A DNA stretch of 64,000 nt from Parietaria judaica. Its lineage: Eukaryota > Streptophyta > Magnoliopsida > Rosales > Urticaceae. The notes under the pieces were generated by a model. That model saw only the letters and a program-made list of their open reading frames with translations, did no database searches and was not told where the DNA came from. The stretch covers positions 13,970,501 through 14,034,500 of the forward strand of contig OX940862.1 of the NCBI GenBank assembly GCA_954871525.1. Reading direction: 5' to 3'. The position numbers and the translations under genes were made by a program. Shown here one piece after another: positions 34,944 to 47,132 of the stretch (position 1 is its first letter; each line of letters opens with the position of its first letter).

Positions 34944-36135
34944 GAGCCATTAATTTAATTGCTAATTGATGGTCCAGAGAAACAATTAATAATTTATTAA
35001 CAATACGAAAAAATAGTATATCCATTTTTTTTGAAATTGGTCAAATTATCAAGAATTTTAAGTGGTCAAACTATCAACTTAAGGCTATAAAAAATATAAT
35101 TAAGCTGGTGAATTCACCAATATAACCTAATTAGTCCGTACGAATTGTTAAATTAAAGGGCCAATAAATATTCTATTATCATTGAAGAGACAATCATTAA
35201 AATTTGACTATATATGTAACATTTTCATGATTTATTGTTCAAGTCTTATTTTCATTTCGTCAGAAAAATATGGCTACTTTATAAAATGGGGGTATGATAA
35301 TCGATAATCGCATGATACTCCAATATTACAAATATAGTGATCGAGTATTGGTAAGGTTTTGAAAACTAATAACTTATACTTTAAATAAAAATTTAGACAG
35401 CATAATTTTTATTAAAAAATTAACATTTTGATTATTTTTTTTCCGCTAAAGCTTTGGACTTTATAGAGTTTGCCGATTCAAAAATTCTCTTAATTTCTAA
35501 ATTTAAAATTTTATCAAAAAGGAAAAAATCAGTGCCAATTGTTGAGAAAAAAAAAAACAAAAAAACAAAACAAAACAAAGAGGCCGGCGGAGGCCACGAA
35601 TATTGATGAAGACTATAAGGACATTTAAAGTTGTTAATTAATTTAATCACAGAACCCATATTTGGATAAAGGTTGTTAGATTACTTCTCGAACAAAGCTA
35701 ATATAGCCCGTTAGCATTTTGATCACCATAAGTGGTCTGACTCTCGAGATCAGGATCTTAAACTGCTGGCGGGATCTTAGACCTCCGTGCTAGGTAGTTG
35801 GTGATGCGAGGTTGACGAATATTGTGGTGCTGAGCGAGGTTGAAAACAAAGACAAAAAGCTAGAATTAAAAAACGCCATAGATCATGACTGACGTGATAG
35901 AGCTTCTTCGATGAGGAGTCTAGGCTTAAGCCGCACATCTAATTAAGTAATATTCGACGAGGTCTTTCTTTTAGTTTAATCATCTAATTATACACAACTC
36001 AAACACATATTTTCCTATATTTTTTTAATGTGGGACTTTATTTTCATGAAAGAAAAAAACTTTAACCATGTATTTCTCTACAAGCGTCGGTAAAAGTTTA
36101 TCTTCTATTTAATCTATACACCTCAAACGCTTACC
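34944..36135. other. Intergenic spacer, no gene seen
   Basis: AT-rich to 35670, then a moderately GC-richer stretch (35690-35950) without recognisable coding sequence. It may be internal sequence of the decayed hAT element that ends at 36513, but this cannot be shown. Confidence 0.4.
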
Positions 36136-36138
36136 TTT

Positions 36139-36513
36139 TTGATAAAGACTTTAGTTTCACGCAAAATAATAGTAGACTTTAGTTTAACCATGCCGGTCAC
36201 AGTTGCGCATGCAGAAAGAAGCTTCTCAAAGTTAAAATTGATCAAGTCTTATCTTCGATCAACTAGGTCTCAAGATAAGTTGAGTGGTTTAGCTACATTG
36301 TCTATCGAAAAAGACATGGTCGCGAAACTCGATAATGCATAGTTGATTAGTACTTTTGCTTTTAAAAAAGCTAGACGTGTCTTATTTGGATGATAATTTA
36401 TTTATTATATAAATATTCTATATACTTTTATATCAAAATTGAATTTTGCACTAACGGTAGGGGGCCCAAAATTCTCCTCGCCTAGGGCCCCGAAAACTCT
36501 GGGCATGGCCCTG
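36139..36513 (+). pseudogene. Remnant of a hAT transposase C-terminus with its 3' terminal sequence
   Basis: The frame reads LTMPVTVAHAERSFSKLKLI, then KSYLRSTRSQDKLSGLATLS and IEKDMV, the typical hAT C-terminal dimerisation region of plant ZMYM/TTF-like transposases. A TAG at 36340-36342 interrupts it, but the same frame continues LISTFAFKKARRVLFG, the expected tail, so the stop is a mutation. About 150 bp downstream GGGCATGGCCCTG ends at 36513; on the other strand this is the hAT terminus CAGGGCCATGCCC. The preceding CGCCTAGGGCCCC is shared with the end of the 217-bp element at 41438. The 5' end was not found. Confidence 0.8.
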
Positions 36514-37138
36514 GCTTTCATCCATGTGCTACACAAAATGTGTCAATAAAAGTGATGGAGATCTCAGATCACTTTCATCTGCACGGTTGGGAAACAGGAC
36601 TGAAAATAGCAATTTAAGTCGCTCGTTTCCGAATTGTTCCAATGAAATTTACTGTAGCTTTATTTTCCTATACTTTTCCAATATGGACTTTATTTTCACA
36701 CTAAATTTTTTTAAAACTTTCAACCGCGCGTTTCACAAAATAGGTATGTAAAAGTGAAAGACATTACTTTCAGCTGCGCGTTCTCTGAAAGTATGATTTC
36801 TTAGTGATTATTAAAATTTAAAAATATCATTAATAATCAATATCATTAGCTAGTGATTAATATTCGTCCATTAATAATGACAAATACAAATATATTCGTC
36901 CATTTTGTTTGAGATATTTTACAATTACAATAACTATTATACGGTCTAATTAAAATAGCCGACATTCAATTATTTAAAATAAAGTGATTAATATTAACCT
37001 GAGATTAAGTATATTTTAAGCTTTTATACATATATATTATATAACCTAAAAATCCGTAGTATACGTCACTCTACTGTCACATCGCTTCTCAAACCCCAAA
37101 CCCTAGGTTTCGTCGCTGCAATCTCAGCTCCGGCGACA
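36514..37138. other. Promoter region of RPS19
   Basis: AT-rich DNA ending in the RPS19 promoter and leader. A TATA-rich stretch lies at 37028-37042 and a telo-box at 37098. No separate gene is seen. Confidence 0.5.
37098..37105 (+). promoter_or_regulatory. Telo-box (AAACCCTA) upstream of RPS19
   Basis: AAACCCTA lies 34 bp before the ATG. Telo-boxes are typical of plant ribosomal protein gene promoters and leaders and support coordinated expression with growth. Function here is inferred from position. Confidence 0.7.
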
Positions 37139-38225
37139 ATGGCGACGACCGTGAAAGATGTCTCTTCCCACGACTTCGTCAAGGCTTACGCCGCCCACCT
37201 TAAGAAATCCGGCAAGGTCTTTCCTTTTCTCCGTTCTGCTTTTTTTTTTTTTTTTCTGTTTGGTTCTCGAGAAAACGCACGAGAGATTTCTTACGATTTT
37301 TGCTTGGGTATTTCGGTTTTGAGGATTCTGAAATTTGGAAGCGAATACACAGTGTGATCGAGTAGAGAATTGTTTTAGGATTTATTAAATTGTGTGTCGT
37401 TGCGTGCGTGTATGTGCATGAAATTTGTTCACGAGATCAACAAGTTCATCGTGTCAAAGTGATGATTTCTGGTTTCTAGTTTCTTACGGTTTCAATCCGT
37501 CCCGTCGCTTGTGCAGATCGAACTTCCCGAGTGGATCGACATAGTGAAAACCGCCACATTCAAGGAGTTGGCTCCTTATGACCCGGACTGGTACTTCATC
37601 AGAGCCGGTAATGTTACTCTTACGAAAGCTCTGTGCTTATTCTCAATATATTCATGGAATACATAATATACATAATATATATTCATATAAATCGAGTAAA
37701 AAAAACTCCGCCTCTTAGGTTAATTTGCAATGGCGAGATTCTACTAGTGTGGACCCATTTTATATTGATCATAACATCTAAATTTTTTGCAGCTTCCATG
37801 GCTAGGAAGATCTACCTAAGAGGAGGTATGGGAGTGGGGTCGTTCCAAAGGATTTACGGCGGGAGCAAGAGGAACGGAAGCCGACCTCCGCACTTCTGCA
37901 AGAGCAGCGGTGCCATCGCTCGCCACATTCTTCACCAGTTGCAGAACATGTCCATCGTCGAAATTGACCGTAAAGGGTGAGCCAAACATTCTTTTAATAG
38001 TGATTATCAACTTAATTTTTTAGCGATTATTCGCTTTAATTATAAGCTGCTAGTGTTTCGGGACGAAATCGTCATCATGCGTGTTTTTTGATCTCGTGAT
38101 TAGAATATGAAAGTTTGTAATTTTGGGTTTGTGGCAGGGGAAGAAAAATCACGCCTGGGGGGCGGCGAGACCTCGACCTAGTCGCCGGAAGTATCGTGGT
38201 TGTTCCTGGAACAATGGGATTCTGA
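37139..38225 (+). CDS. RPS19: 40S ribosomal protein S19 (eS19), 4 exons, 146 aa
   Basis: Exons are 37139-37216, 37517-37607, 37793-37976 and 38138-38225, totalling 441 nt in phase. The protein starts [20 protein letters not shown] and contains [60 protein letters not shown] and [20 protein letters not shown], the full eS19 fold. It is a small-subunit protein needed for 18S rRNA maturation and 40S head assembly. The last exon reads [21 protein letters not shown], slightly longer than the usual ending near VAGRI-VV. Splice sites are canonical. The telo-box and pyrimidine-rich leader match other ribosomal protein genes. Confidence 0.96.
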
Positions 38226-40578
38226 TCATTGCTCCACTCTTTTTTATGCAATTTTCAAGCTTGGAGAGTTCTTTTTAGTTGGTCGTATTGATTTATTCTT
38301 TTATTTTGTTAATATAAAGATCCAAGGGTAATAAGATATATTTTTAGCTGCGTATAACTTGTTAAAAGGGAGAAATCAAATCTATTGATTATCTTTGCAT
38401 TTTCACAATCAATTTAATTTGAATCAGGTACAATTTTTCTGAATTTATCTAGATTGTGTTTGTGCTTATGTTATTCTAAAATAAGTAAGCCAATCTAGAT
38501 AAAATAAATAATCTTGATTAATTATAATTTTATTTTGTGTGGATTCAGTTTTCCAACATAAATTTATCAAGGTAATTTGTAGCTCGTATATTTCTGGTCA
38601 AACATGACTCAAAGTTTGACTTATGTTTGTTTTTCATTGTGCAAAATTATCATGCTTCTCAAGAAAAGAAAAAAAGAGAGTTTATAATAGTTGAAAGGTA
38701 CTTGATTTAAAGTGTAAATACTATTCCAATCTTATTTAATGGATGTATTATATGTATGTTAAGGTGGATTGTATAATTTAGTTTATGAATTTTTATATTA
38801 TTAATTATCTATACTATACTCCTTGTGTATTATAAAAGTCTACCTTTTAACATTATCTTATTGTAGTGAAAAAATATATGATTGCGATTTTTTATATATA
38901 TTCTCATAGTTTTTATTACTATATATTATTAAAAATAATTGAATTATTAAGGAGATCGCACGAATATTATATTCAAATATTCATTAACATTTACATTACT
39001 CGCTATATTCAAAAGATTGGATCGAAATGGGCCCAAAGTCCTTAATGTTGAGCCCAGCCCAGCCCAATATAAAAAATTTCTATCTCTCCTGCAAATATAT
39101 ATATATATATACTGTATACATATGTATATTGTATATCTATAATATATACAATTATTAAAGCATGTGTCTTTCCAGTTATATACGTTGAATTGGAAGTGTA
39201 TTAATTTTGGTCCTCGGAATATTCGAAGACTTTTATTACTTAATAAAATCACACAGCTAAATTAATAGCGCTAAATAGGAATGGTCAATAACCTCAGAAA
39301 TGGGCAAGTTTGATAGTGACAAAGGACCATATAGAGATTGAAAATTCTGATAAGAAATAATGTGTTTCGAAGCCAAATATATATATATAATGCAAATATG
39401 TATATTTATTCATTTATGATATTGGAAAAAAATTGTCTTGTTCAAAATATAAAAAAAAACATTGCTCAATTTTCTATCATGTTCTTCTCACACCTTGCCT
39501 TGTTTTCGATGTTTTTCTTTGTCTATTGAAAAATAATACTCAATCAATGCGTTCTCACCAAGGGATTTGTTTCTTATGTTATTAAATTGATGCAAATGAT
39601 ATTATAATTATTTTAAACATTTTACAATTCGTTTGCTTAGAAATAGAAATATCCATTATTATATATATATATATATATATATATTAACTCTTCTTATGAG
39701 AAACTTACGAATTAAATCAAAATGATCTTTGCTGAATTGTACGCAATTTTAGTCAATTGCAACGAAAACGATATATTTGATCATATATATATATATAGTA
39801 TTATATTTATAATATTCATATTCACGATCGAATTTGTGCACTATTATTATATCAATAGCATAAGTCCATATTATATATTTATATATATAATTTATGAACA
39901 AGACATGAATGTGATTTATGATTGAACGAAGAAATCTCGAGCGATATTTTGGTTTTATGGGATATCGTGCATAATAAATATTTTTTTGACGGTTTTCTGG
40001 TTTTTTCTTTGAATAATAACTAAATTCAGTGAACTTGTTCTCAAACACAAGAACCAATTAAACATTTAAAGAATAAAAAGAAGATTTAATACTAAAAGTA
40101 GAACATAGGATTCCCCAGTCTTCACGTATATATAATATATACATATTAATATGATTTGTTTATGGATATGCATGCAGAAAATAAACTTGTAAGTTGAATC
40201 ATTGTATGCACGTGCATGCATGTGATGAAGTATATTAAATTATAATATATATTTATATACTGTGACCTAACCTTCTTGAACAGATCATGAACAGCTGAAA
40301 AACGATCATAGCTAGAGTGCTAGACTAAGTTCATTTTTGTCCGTACATATTCGGAAACACCCATGACTTGGAACTTAGAAGTTAGAAGTATATATAATTT
40401 ATAATACTATCATGATCACAAACACATATGATATCTAACTAATTAAGAAGAAGGTTATAAATATGTATATTACATAATATAATTAGAACTTAAAAATACT
40501 TAATTGATATCGATTAATTGGAGAGAATCAATTGCGAGATAGACAAAGTTATTATCCGTTATTTGTGTATAATATAGA
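38226..40578. other. AT-rich intergenic spacer
   Basis: Includes the RPS19 3' UTR at its start and several TA-rich microsatellite stretches (39091-39110, 39660-39684). Short frames are low-complexity. No gene or defined element is supported. Confidence 0.45.
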
Positions 40579-40580
40579 TA

Positions 40581-41231
40581 CAGTATAACCTCTATAAATT
40601 AATACTCGATAAATTAATAGTCGCGATTAAATAATATTTTTGTCCAGTCCCGACTCGGGCCTAACTAGCTAAATTAATAATTCGCTAGATTTATAAGATA
40701 ATAATTTTTTAAGTAAGTATATAGGTCCCAAGTGATATATAAATTAATAGTTCAATATAAATAATTATAAAATAACTATAAATAAAATAAAATAAAATAT
40801 AAACAACTATGAAATGAAATCACATTAAATAAAAAGATAAAATTACATCACTAATTATGTAGTCTTCTTAAAATATGATTCTATAGTAATTATTACAACT
40901 TTAATTATCACTACTCTATGAAGTTGTTGTCATTCCTCTTTAATATCATTGGGCTCTTTAATATTTATGACATTGATACTATAATAAAATCTTTTTAAAC
41001 CATAATAATAGTCTCTCTTGATATTCTTAATATTGATACTTTGACATTCTCGATAGAATAAAATGAAATAATTTTTTGTTCGTAAAGATGTTTATATACT
41101 TATAGCTGACTAATATTTTTTCTTCATTAATGTGTAAATTAATATATTATTAATTTATATGTTAATTAATAATCCGATAAGATAATATTTTTTGCCGGTC
41201 CCAACAATATTAATTTATAGAGGTTCTACTG
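40581..41231 (+). mobile_element. Complete Emigrant-like (pogo/Tc1-mariner) non-autonomous element, 651 bp
   Basis: The left end CAGTATAACCTCTATAAATT and the right end, the reverse complement of CAGTAGAACCTCTATAAATT, form a terminal inverted repeat of about 24 bp with one mismatch. TA flanks both sides (40579-40580, 41232-41233). The phrase GTCCAGTCCCGACTCGGGCC near 40642 and its partner match the copy at 1-463 in reverse orientation. No coding capacity. Confidence 0.85.
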
Positions 41232-41437
41232 TATATGAAAACAAAGACACACGAATAGAACAATTGCATGAAGCTAACCTCCTATTTCTAATTTTGGAAA
41301 ACTGAGTTTATATTACCCGGTCGGGTTGTAATACAGCTACCTAACCTTCGCTCGATACGACAATATTGGCCGTTTGGGGTCTACACTACACGAGTTTTCT
41401 TTCGGGTCAAAACCTCTCTAATTATATAACCTCTACT

Positions 41438-41517
41438 CAGAGCCGGTCTTGAGGGTATAAAATGTAGGCATGTGCCTATAATAGGTTTTCACCTAGTGAT
41501 ACCGAAGGACCCCAAGG

Positions 41518-41560
<43 letters not shown>

Positions 41561-41654
41561 ATACACTTAGCATTGAAATTTAATTTTATAATTACAAAAG
41601 TGGCCCCAAAATTGATTTTCGCCTAGGGCCCCAACAAATTCAGGGCCGGCCCTG
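41438..41654. mobile_element. hAT non-autonomous element, 217 bp
   Basis: Termini are CAGAGCCGGTCTTGAGG and, on the other strand, CAGGGCCGGCCCTGAA. The perfect 8-bp duplication CCTCTACT lies at 41430-41437 and 41655-41662. The right part, with CGCCTAGGGCCCC, matches the end of the hAT relic at 36139-36513. A 38-bp TA microsatellite (41520-41557) occupies its centre. Confidence 0.9.
41520..41557. repeat. (TA)19 microsatellite inside the hAT element
   Basis: An uninterrupted AT run in the middle of the 217-bp element. Confidence 0.9.
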
Positions 41655-41662
41655 CCTCTACT

Positions 41663-42773
41663 CAAAATGATATTGTCTGTTTTGGCTTGACCTGCACAAT
41701 TTTTTTATTGACTAAAATTATTCCTCGTGATATAACCATCTCTACTCGTTATCATTATCGTCCAATTCGGCTTCGCAACTACCTCATTTCTACTCGATAT
41801 GATATAGTCTGCTTTGAAACGAGGCCATATAAGTTTGCTCTTGGACTTTTGCCAAAAATACTCATTAAAATGTGATCATACCCAAGCCGGCCGCCAAGCG
41901 ATATGTGTGTTATAAATGGAAAATTTATTATACTTTATGTATAATTTCACAAATTACACAAATAAATAAGTGTTAATTAATAGCCATTTAAACAAAATGG
42001 TTGATTGAGAATTGAGATATACATTTGGTGATTAATGCTAAAGCGATTGGTCATCCAAGCTCTTAATACGAATGACCCTTCAATACCAGAATCTTAATTG
42101 AATAACTCATTAGTATGGTGTCACTGTCAATTATTAAATTTAAAATATTAGTTAACAGCTGGTCGATGGCCCAAAATATTAATTATGAAATTATAATTAA
42201 GAACAAAACAGATGTCAATTTTGTTAGAACTAATAATAATAATAATAATAACAATAATAATAACAACAGTAACTATAGCCTTATTTAAAAGTAGCAACCT
42301 TTTAAGAATTTTAAGTACTAACTAAATCTATAATCTTCGTATGTAGGCTTAGTATTGGTCAATGATTTAACTTCCCAAATTTATCTTCTTATAAACTTAA
42401 TATTAAAGTTAATGAAATTTTTAGTACGTTTATAAAACCCTTGCTTTAGTTCTTTTTTTAATGGCTAAGATTACGTATGAAGTAATTAGTGGATATAAAA
42501 CTGCAAATTGTTTTTCATGATACTAAAAAGACAATATATTAACAATATTGGATGATATAAATTTATTATTTGATTGATAAACTATATTATAAATAAATTA
42601 ATAATTTTATAATATATGTATACATTTGTCAATACGTAAATACAAAAGCAATAATGAGATAATTATGAAATGTATAATTATGTTAACTTTTTTCGTTCGA
42701 TGATCTGTCTTTAAGCTCTGAACACATATAATTATTGAATATTTCTAAATATATATGTATATATATATATATA
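41663..42773. other. Intergenic spacer, no gene seen
   Basis: Contains an imperfect ATA trinucleotide run (42231-42260) and otherwise AT-rich DNA. Nothing is supported. Confidence 0.4.
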
Positions 42774-44656
42774 GGGAAATTTTAAAAAATGACTCTCAAA
42801 AAATACTTATTTCGGTTTTGTTCCCCGATTTAATGTTTTTGAAAAACTATTCCCGAAATTGTATTCTTGCCCAAAATACCCTTTAGACAGTTTTTTACAT
42901 AAAGTTTGACAGTTTTTCCTATCAAGGTAGACAGTTTTGATGGGTGGACATTTTTCTATACCAAGTTTGAGTGTTTTCTCTTTCGGGGTAGACAGTTTGT
43001 TTGAAGTTAGATAGTTTTCTGGGTAAAGTTAGATAGTTATCCTCTCGAAGTTAGACAGTTGGTTGGTTTCAAAATATTGCAACTTTGTGTAAACAGTTTT
43101 CCTCGTAAAGTTAGATAGTTTTCATCTTGAAGTTGGACACTTTGACGACTTAGTGTCGAGAAGTTAGTTTTATCCCCCGTCATAAAGTGTCGGATAGTTT
43201 TATACACGATGTTAGTTTGTTTTCTCTTTCGGGGTAGACATTTTGTTTAAGTTGGATAGTTTTTCCCGTTAAATTTGATGGTTTTACTCTTGAAGTTAGA
43301 CAGTTTAATGTTCCATAAAATATTGCAAGTTTTTGTAGACAATTTTCTTCACCAAATTGGATAGTTTTTTTAGTGAAGTTACACACTTTGACAAGTTAGG
43401 GTCAATAAGGATAGTTTTATCCACCCCTCATCAAAACATAATTTTTAAAATTAGATAGTTTAATACATGAAGTTAGATTGTTTTCTCTTTCGGGGTAGAC
43501 AGTTTGTTTAAGTTCGATAGCAAGTTTTTGGACAGTTTTATTGACCGAGTTGGATAGTTTCTTTGGTGAAGTTAGACACTTTGATAAGTTAGGGTCAAGA
43601 ATGATAGTTTTATCCCCCGTCAATAAAATATAATTTAATAAGTTAGACAGTTTAATACTTAGAGTTAGGCAGTTTTCTCTTCTGGGATAGACAGTTTGTT
43701 TGGTTGGATAGTTTTCCCTGTTAAGTCGGACAGTTTGACCCTTCAAGTTAGACAGTTTGATGTTTCACTAAATATTGCAAGTTTTTTTGGACAGTTTTCT
43801 TCACCGAGTTGGATATTTTTTGTGGTGAAGTTAGACACTTTGATAAGTTAGGGTCAAGAATGATAGTTTTATCCCCCGTCAATAAAATATAATTTAATAA
43901 GTTAGACAGTTTAATACTTAGAGTTGGGCAGTTTTCTCTTCTGGGATAGACAGTTTGTTTGGTTGGATAGTTTTCCCTGTTAAGTCGGACAGTTTGACCC
44001 TTCAAGTTAGACAGTTTGATGTTTCACTAAATATTGCAAGTTTTTTTGGACAGTTTTCTTCACCGAGTTGGATAATTTTTGTGGTGAAGTTAGACACTTT
44101 GATAAGTTAGGGTCAAGAAGGATAGTTTTATCCCCCATCAATAAAACATAATTTATTAAGTTAGACAGTTTAATACTTGGAGTTAGACAGTTTCCTCTTC
44201 TAGGTTAGACAATTTGTTTAGTTGGATAGTTTTTCCCATTAAGTCGGACAATTTGACCCTTCAAGTTAGACAGTTTGATGTTTCACTAAATATTGCAAGT
44301 CCTTTTGGACAATTTTCTTCACCGAGTTGGATAGTTTCTTTCGCGAAGTTAGACACTTTGATAAGTTAGGGTCAAGAAGGATAGTTTTATCCCCCGTCAA
44401 TAAAACATATATTAAGTTAGACAGTTTATTACTTGGAGTTAGACGGTTTTCACTTTCGCGGTAGACAGTTTGTTTATGTTGGACAGTTTTTCCTATTAAG
44501 TTGGATAGTTTTACTCTTGAAGTTAGATAGTTTGGTAAAAAGGGTATTTTAGGAATAAAAAAATTCAGAGACAGTTTGGGGAATAATTTTTCAGAAACAA
44601 AAAATTGGGGAACAAAACCGAAATAAGTGTCTTTTTGGGGGTCATTTTTCAAAGTT
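42774..44656. mobile_element. Element of about 1.9 kb with inverted terminal repeats around a minisatellite array
   Basis: The left end carries TTATTTCGGTTTTGTTCCCC (from about 42809) and CAAAATACCCTTT (42881). The right end carries the reverse complements AAAGGGTATTTTAGG (44539) and GGGGAACAAAACCGAAATAA (about 44607-44626). Arms are roughly 110-120 bp with moderate divergence and end in a shared AAAAAATGAC / GTCATTTTT phrase. Everything between is one minisatellite array, entered separately. Target duplications cannot be judged because the flanks are TA-rich. The name and superfamily are unknown to me. Confidence 0.75.
42890..44535 (+). repeat. Minisatellite array based on AAGTTAGACAGTTT with a 259-bp higher-order period
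   Basis: Dozens of variants of GTTAGACAGTTT, GGATAGTTTT and GTAGACAGTTTG follow each other at short, uneven spacing, always in the same orientation. The marker GGGTCAAGAA recurs at 43592, 43851, 44110 and 44369, exactly 259 bp apart each time, with an earlier diverged copy at 43399. The 259-bp units from 43592 onward are nearly identical, while units toward 42900 are irregular. The reverse strand gives open frames (for example 43417-43746 and 43748-44005) because the unit lacks stops in one frame; I treat these as by-products. Confidence 0.88.
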
Positions 44657-45857
44657 ATATATATTAACTTACAAAACATTAGCAACAAGTGAACTATATT
44701 TTTGAAAGAAACAAAAATAATTAAAATTGATAAATTCAATTTATATATATATAACCATGAAAATCAAAATATTTGAATATTTACATTGTTATAATTAACT
44801 CAAATATATATCATATATGCTTTTATATTCAGTGAATGAAGATGCTATATATCAGTTAAACGTGAGAGAAAGACGAATGATTCGCCTAATTCGGTCGGCA
44901 TACATAGTTTTGGTCGGAAAAAGTGGCCGTGAATAATTCCGACGGCCATTTTGGAAATGTCTATCCTTAAGCTATAATATTAGAATATATTCCAATTACC
45001 GATAACTGGTTTGGCTTTTTTCTTTGAATTTTATAATTTATAATCACACCTTTTTTCCTTCTGTACGTTTTTGACCTATTTTCCTGTACGGCATCTACGG
45101 AAAGAGTATCAACAAAAATAAGTCAAACTAGGAAGTTGAAATTTAATTTAAAAATCAGGTCCATTGAATTGCTGATCAACATATGTAAGATAAAGATGTA
45201 AGTTTTCTATATATTATAGTCAGATTAAAAAAATATTGATCTAAAATTGGAATAATTTAAGTGTCTACGTGACAGTGTGACTCGCAAATTGCATCTTATG
45301 AGTGCTTAATTAAGTATTAATTGATGTTAATATAATTATTATCCATTCCAAAAGCAAAAACATAATTATAAGAAAAACCAGTGCCTGTTTGCCACTAGTA
45401 TTTGTCCCGAAGCCATATTTTTATTGAAAATGTAAAGTACTAAGGAAAGTTAGTGTCGATAAAATTTTATAGCATTAAACTAGCTATAAACGAGTTGGAA
45501 TCGAATAATTTTTAAAAATAAAAATAAAAATAAAATTAGGAAAAAGAGGAAAGGATAATGATCATATTTTGGCCTACCATAATATTTTAAAGAAAAAAAA
45601 TAGCACATATTATTCTAAAGAATTTTGATTGATCAATTTATTATTTGATTTCCGAAATGGTGTGATTGATATGTACTATTTTTCATACAAATTGTTTAAA
45701 GTATATAATTTGTATTGAGAGCAATTTGTACTAATGTTTCAATTTCAATAACTTTAATTACGTTTGTAAATATTGCCACTTACATTTTGTTTTATGGCAA
45801 CTAAACCCCTCCAAACCCGAACAGTGACGGTGTGTAGTAGTACGGTGCGGATTGCGA
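44657..45857. other. AT-rich intergenic spacer
   Basis: No supported features. The sequence is AT-rich with short A tracts. Confidence 0.4.
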
Positions 45858-45960
45858 TATCCGTCCGCCTCCGATGAGAAGCTGTCATTCATCCAGATAG
45901 CACGTAAGCAAATCAAGCCCAGACGGAACTATTGTGATCGCCGAATCTGCATGACCTTTT

Positions 45961-45998
<38 letters not shown>

Positions 45999-46078
45999 GT
46001 TTCAGTGACGAGATTCACACGTGAGCAAAAGCCCTAGCAGAACCATCACGATCTCCGGGTTCTGCAGGGACTTCGGAG
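45858..46078 (-). pseudogene. Two decayed fragments resembling DUF1517 gene exon 1
   Basis: Bases 46021-46062 include GTGAGCAAAAGCCCTAGCAG and AACCATCACGATC; the DUF1517 exon 1 near 59672 reads GTGAGCAGAAACCCTAGCAG and AACCACCGCGATCGCCGG. On the minus strand the fragment translates as a hydrophobic IVMVLLGLLLT, close to IAVVLLGFLLT in exon 1. A second, poorer copy at 45863-45953 starts CGTCCGCCTCCGATG and reaches GTGATCGCCGAATCTGCATG. A TA microsatellite (45960-45998) separates the two. Neither is open or spliced, so both are relics. Confidence 0.55.
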
Positions 46079-46788
46079 CCTTTATTATAGTACATTCTTC
46101 CAATTATGTTTCATGAATAGTTCTTTTGTTTTCTTTATTAGCGTGTTTTGATTTGTTTATAAGAGTTGATCATGCTCGGAAGAATCGGATGAAATCAATT
46201 CAATATACATTATGTATAATAAGAATAATAATAAGTAACTATTGTTGTTATTTCTTTAAAGTGATTTAACAGTCGATAGTTGAAATATAGTGTCAAACTT
46301 GATATATCATCAATTCATCATAACGTATAGGAAAAGCATAAACAAATTAGTGGACCCCATAATTTCAAACTAATAATATTCAATCAATCCCCATGCAAAT
46401 TAAACTACAAAAACCCAACTTTTTTATTTTCCATGCAAACGCAAAATATAGGGTAAGACCCTAAAACTTGGCTCGTAGATAAGCATTAATACATAGCTGG
46501 CTTTTACATCTTTATCATGATAATAAAGTACGTGTTTATTTTTATATATAAAAGGCTGTGAAGTTGTATAACAAAAAACAAGGGACCCAGTTGGAGACAG
46601 CCCTAAATAAAACTGTCGAATTAGGGCAAAGACTTAAGGACACAATACAATACAATACTGTTATATTTGTACATATTTGTACATCAAAGTGTACCCTAAC
46701 CCCCAAACCCTACACGTGCCTTGTTCACATCAACTATCATGCTCTTTAGTCTTTACATAATTACATCCATACGATTCAGATATTCCTC

Positions 46789-46824
<36 letters not shown>

Positions 46825-47085
46825 TTAAGTAGGTATATGGTATCGTTGTCTTTCAACAGTTTTCTTATTAATGGATTTTTATTTTCATTTTTATATTGTA
46901 AATCAATTGCATACTGATGTTATATTTTGCTGTTCCGATTAAGATGTTGAGTTGAGTGTATAAAAATACCATCTAAAAATAATTTTAATAAGCGCACTAT
47001 GTTATAGTCTTTCGAGTTATATATGATGAAATATGATTGCGTGACAATCTTCTCTATATTATGAGCATATTATAAAATCAACACG

Positions 47086-47090
<5 letters not shown>

Positions 47091-47129
<39 letters not shown>
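47091..47129. repeat. (TA)n microsatellite, 39 bp
   Basis: Uninterrupted TA run in intergenic DNA. Confidence 0.9.

Positions 47130-47132
<3 letters not shown>

Noticed and set aside
42890..44535. Regularly spaced repeats reminiscent of a CRISPR array
   Set aside because: Repeats are imperfect, unevenly spaced minisatellite monomers in a plant nuclear context with no cas genes.
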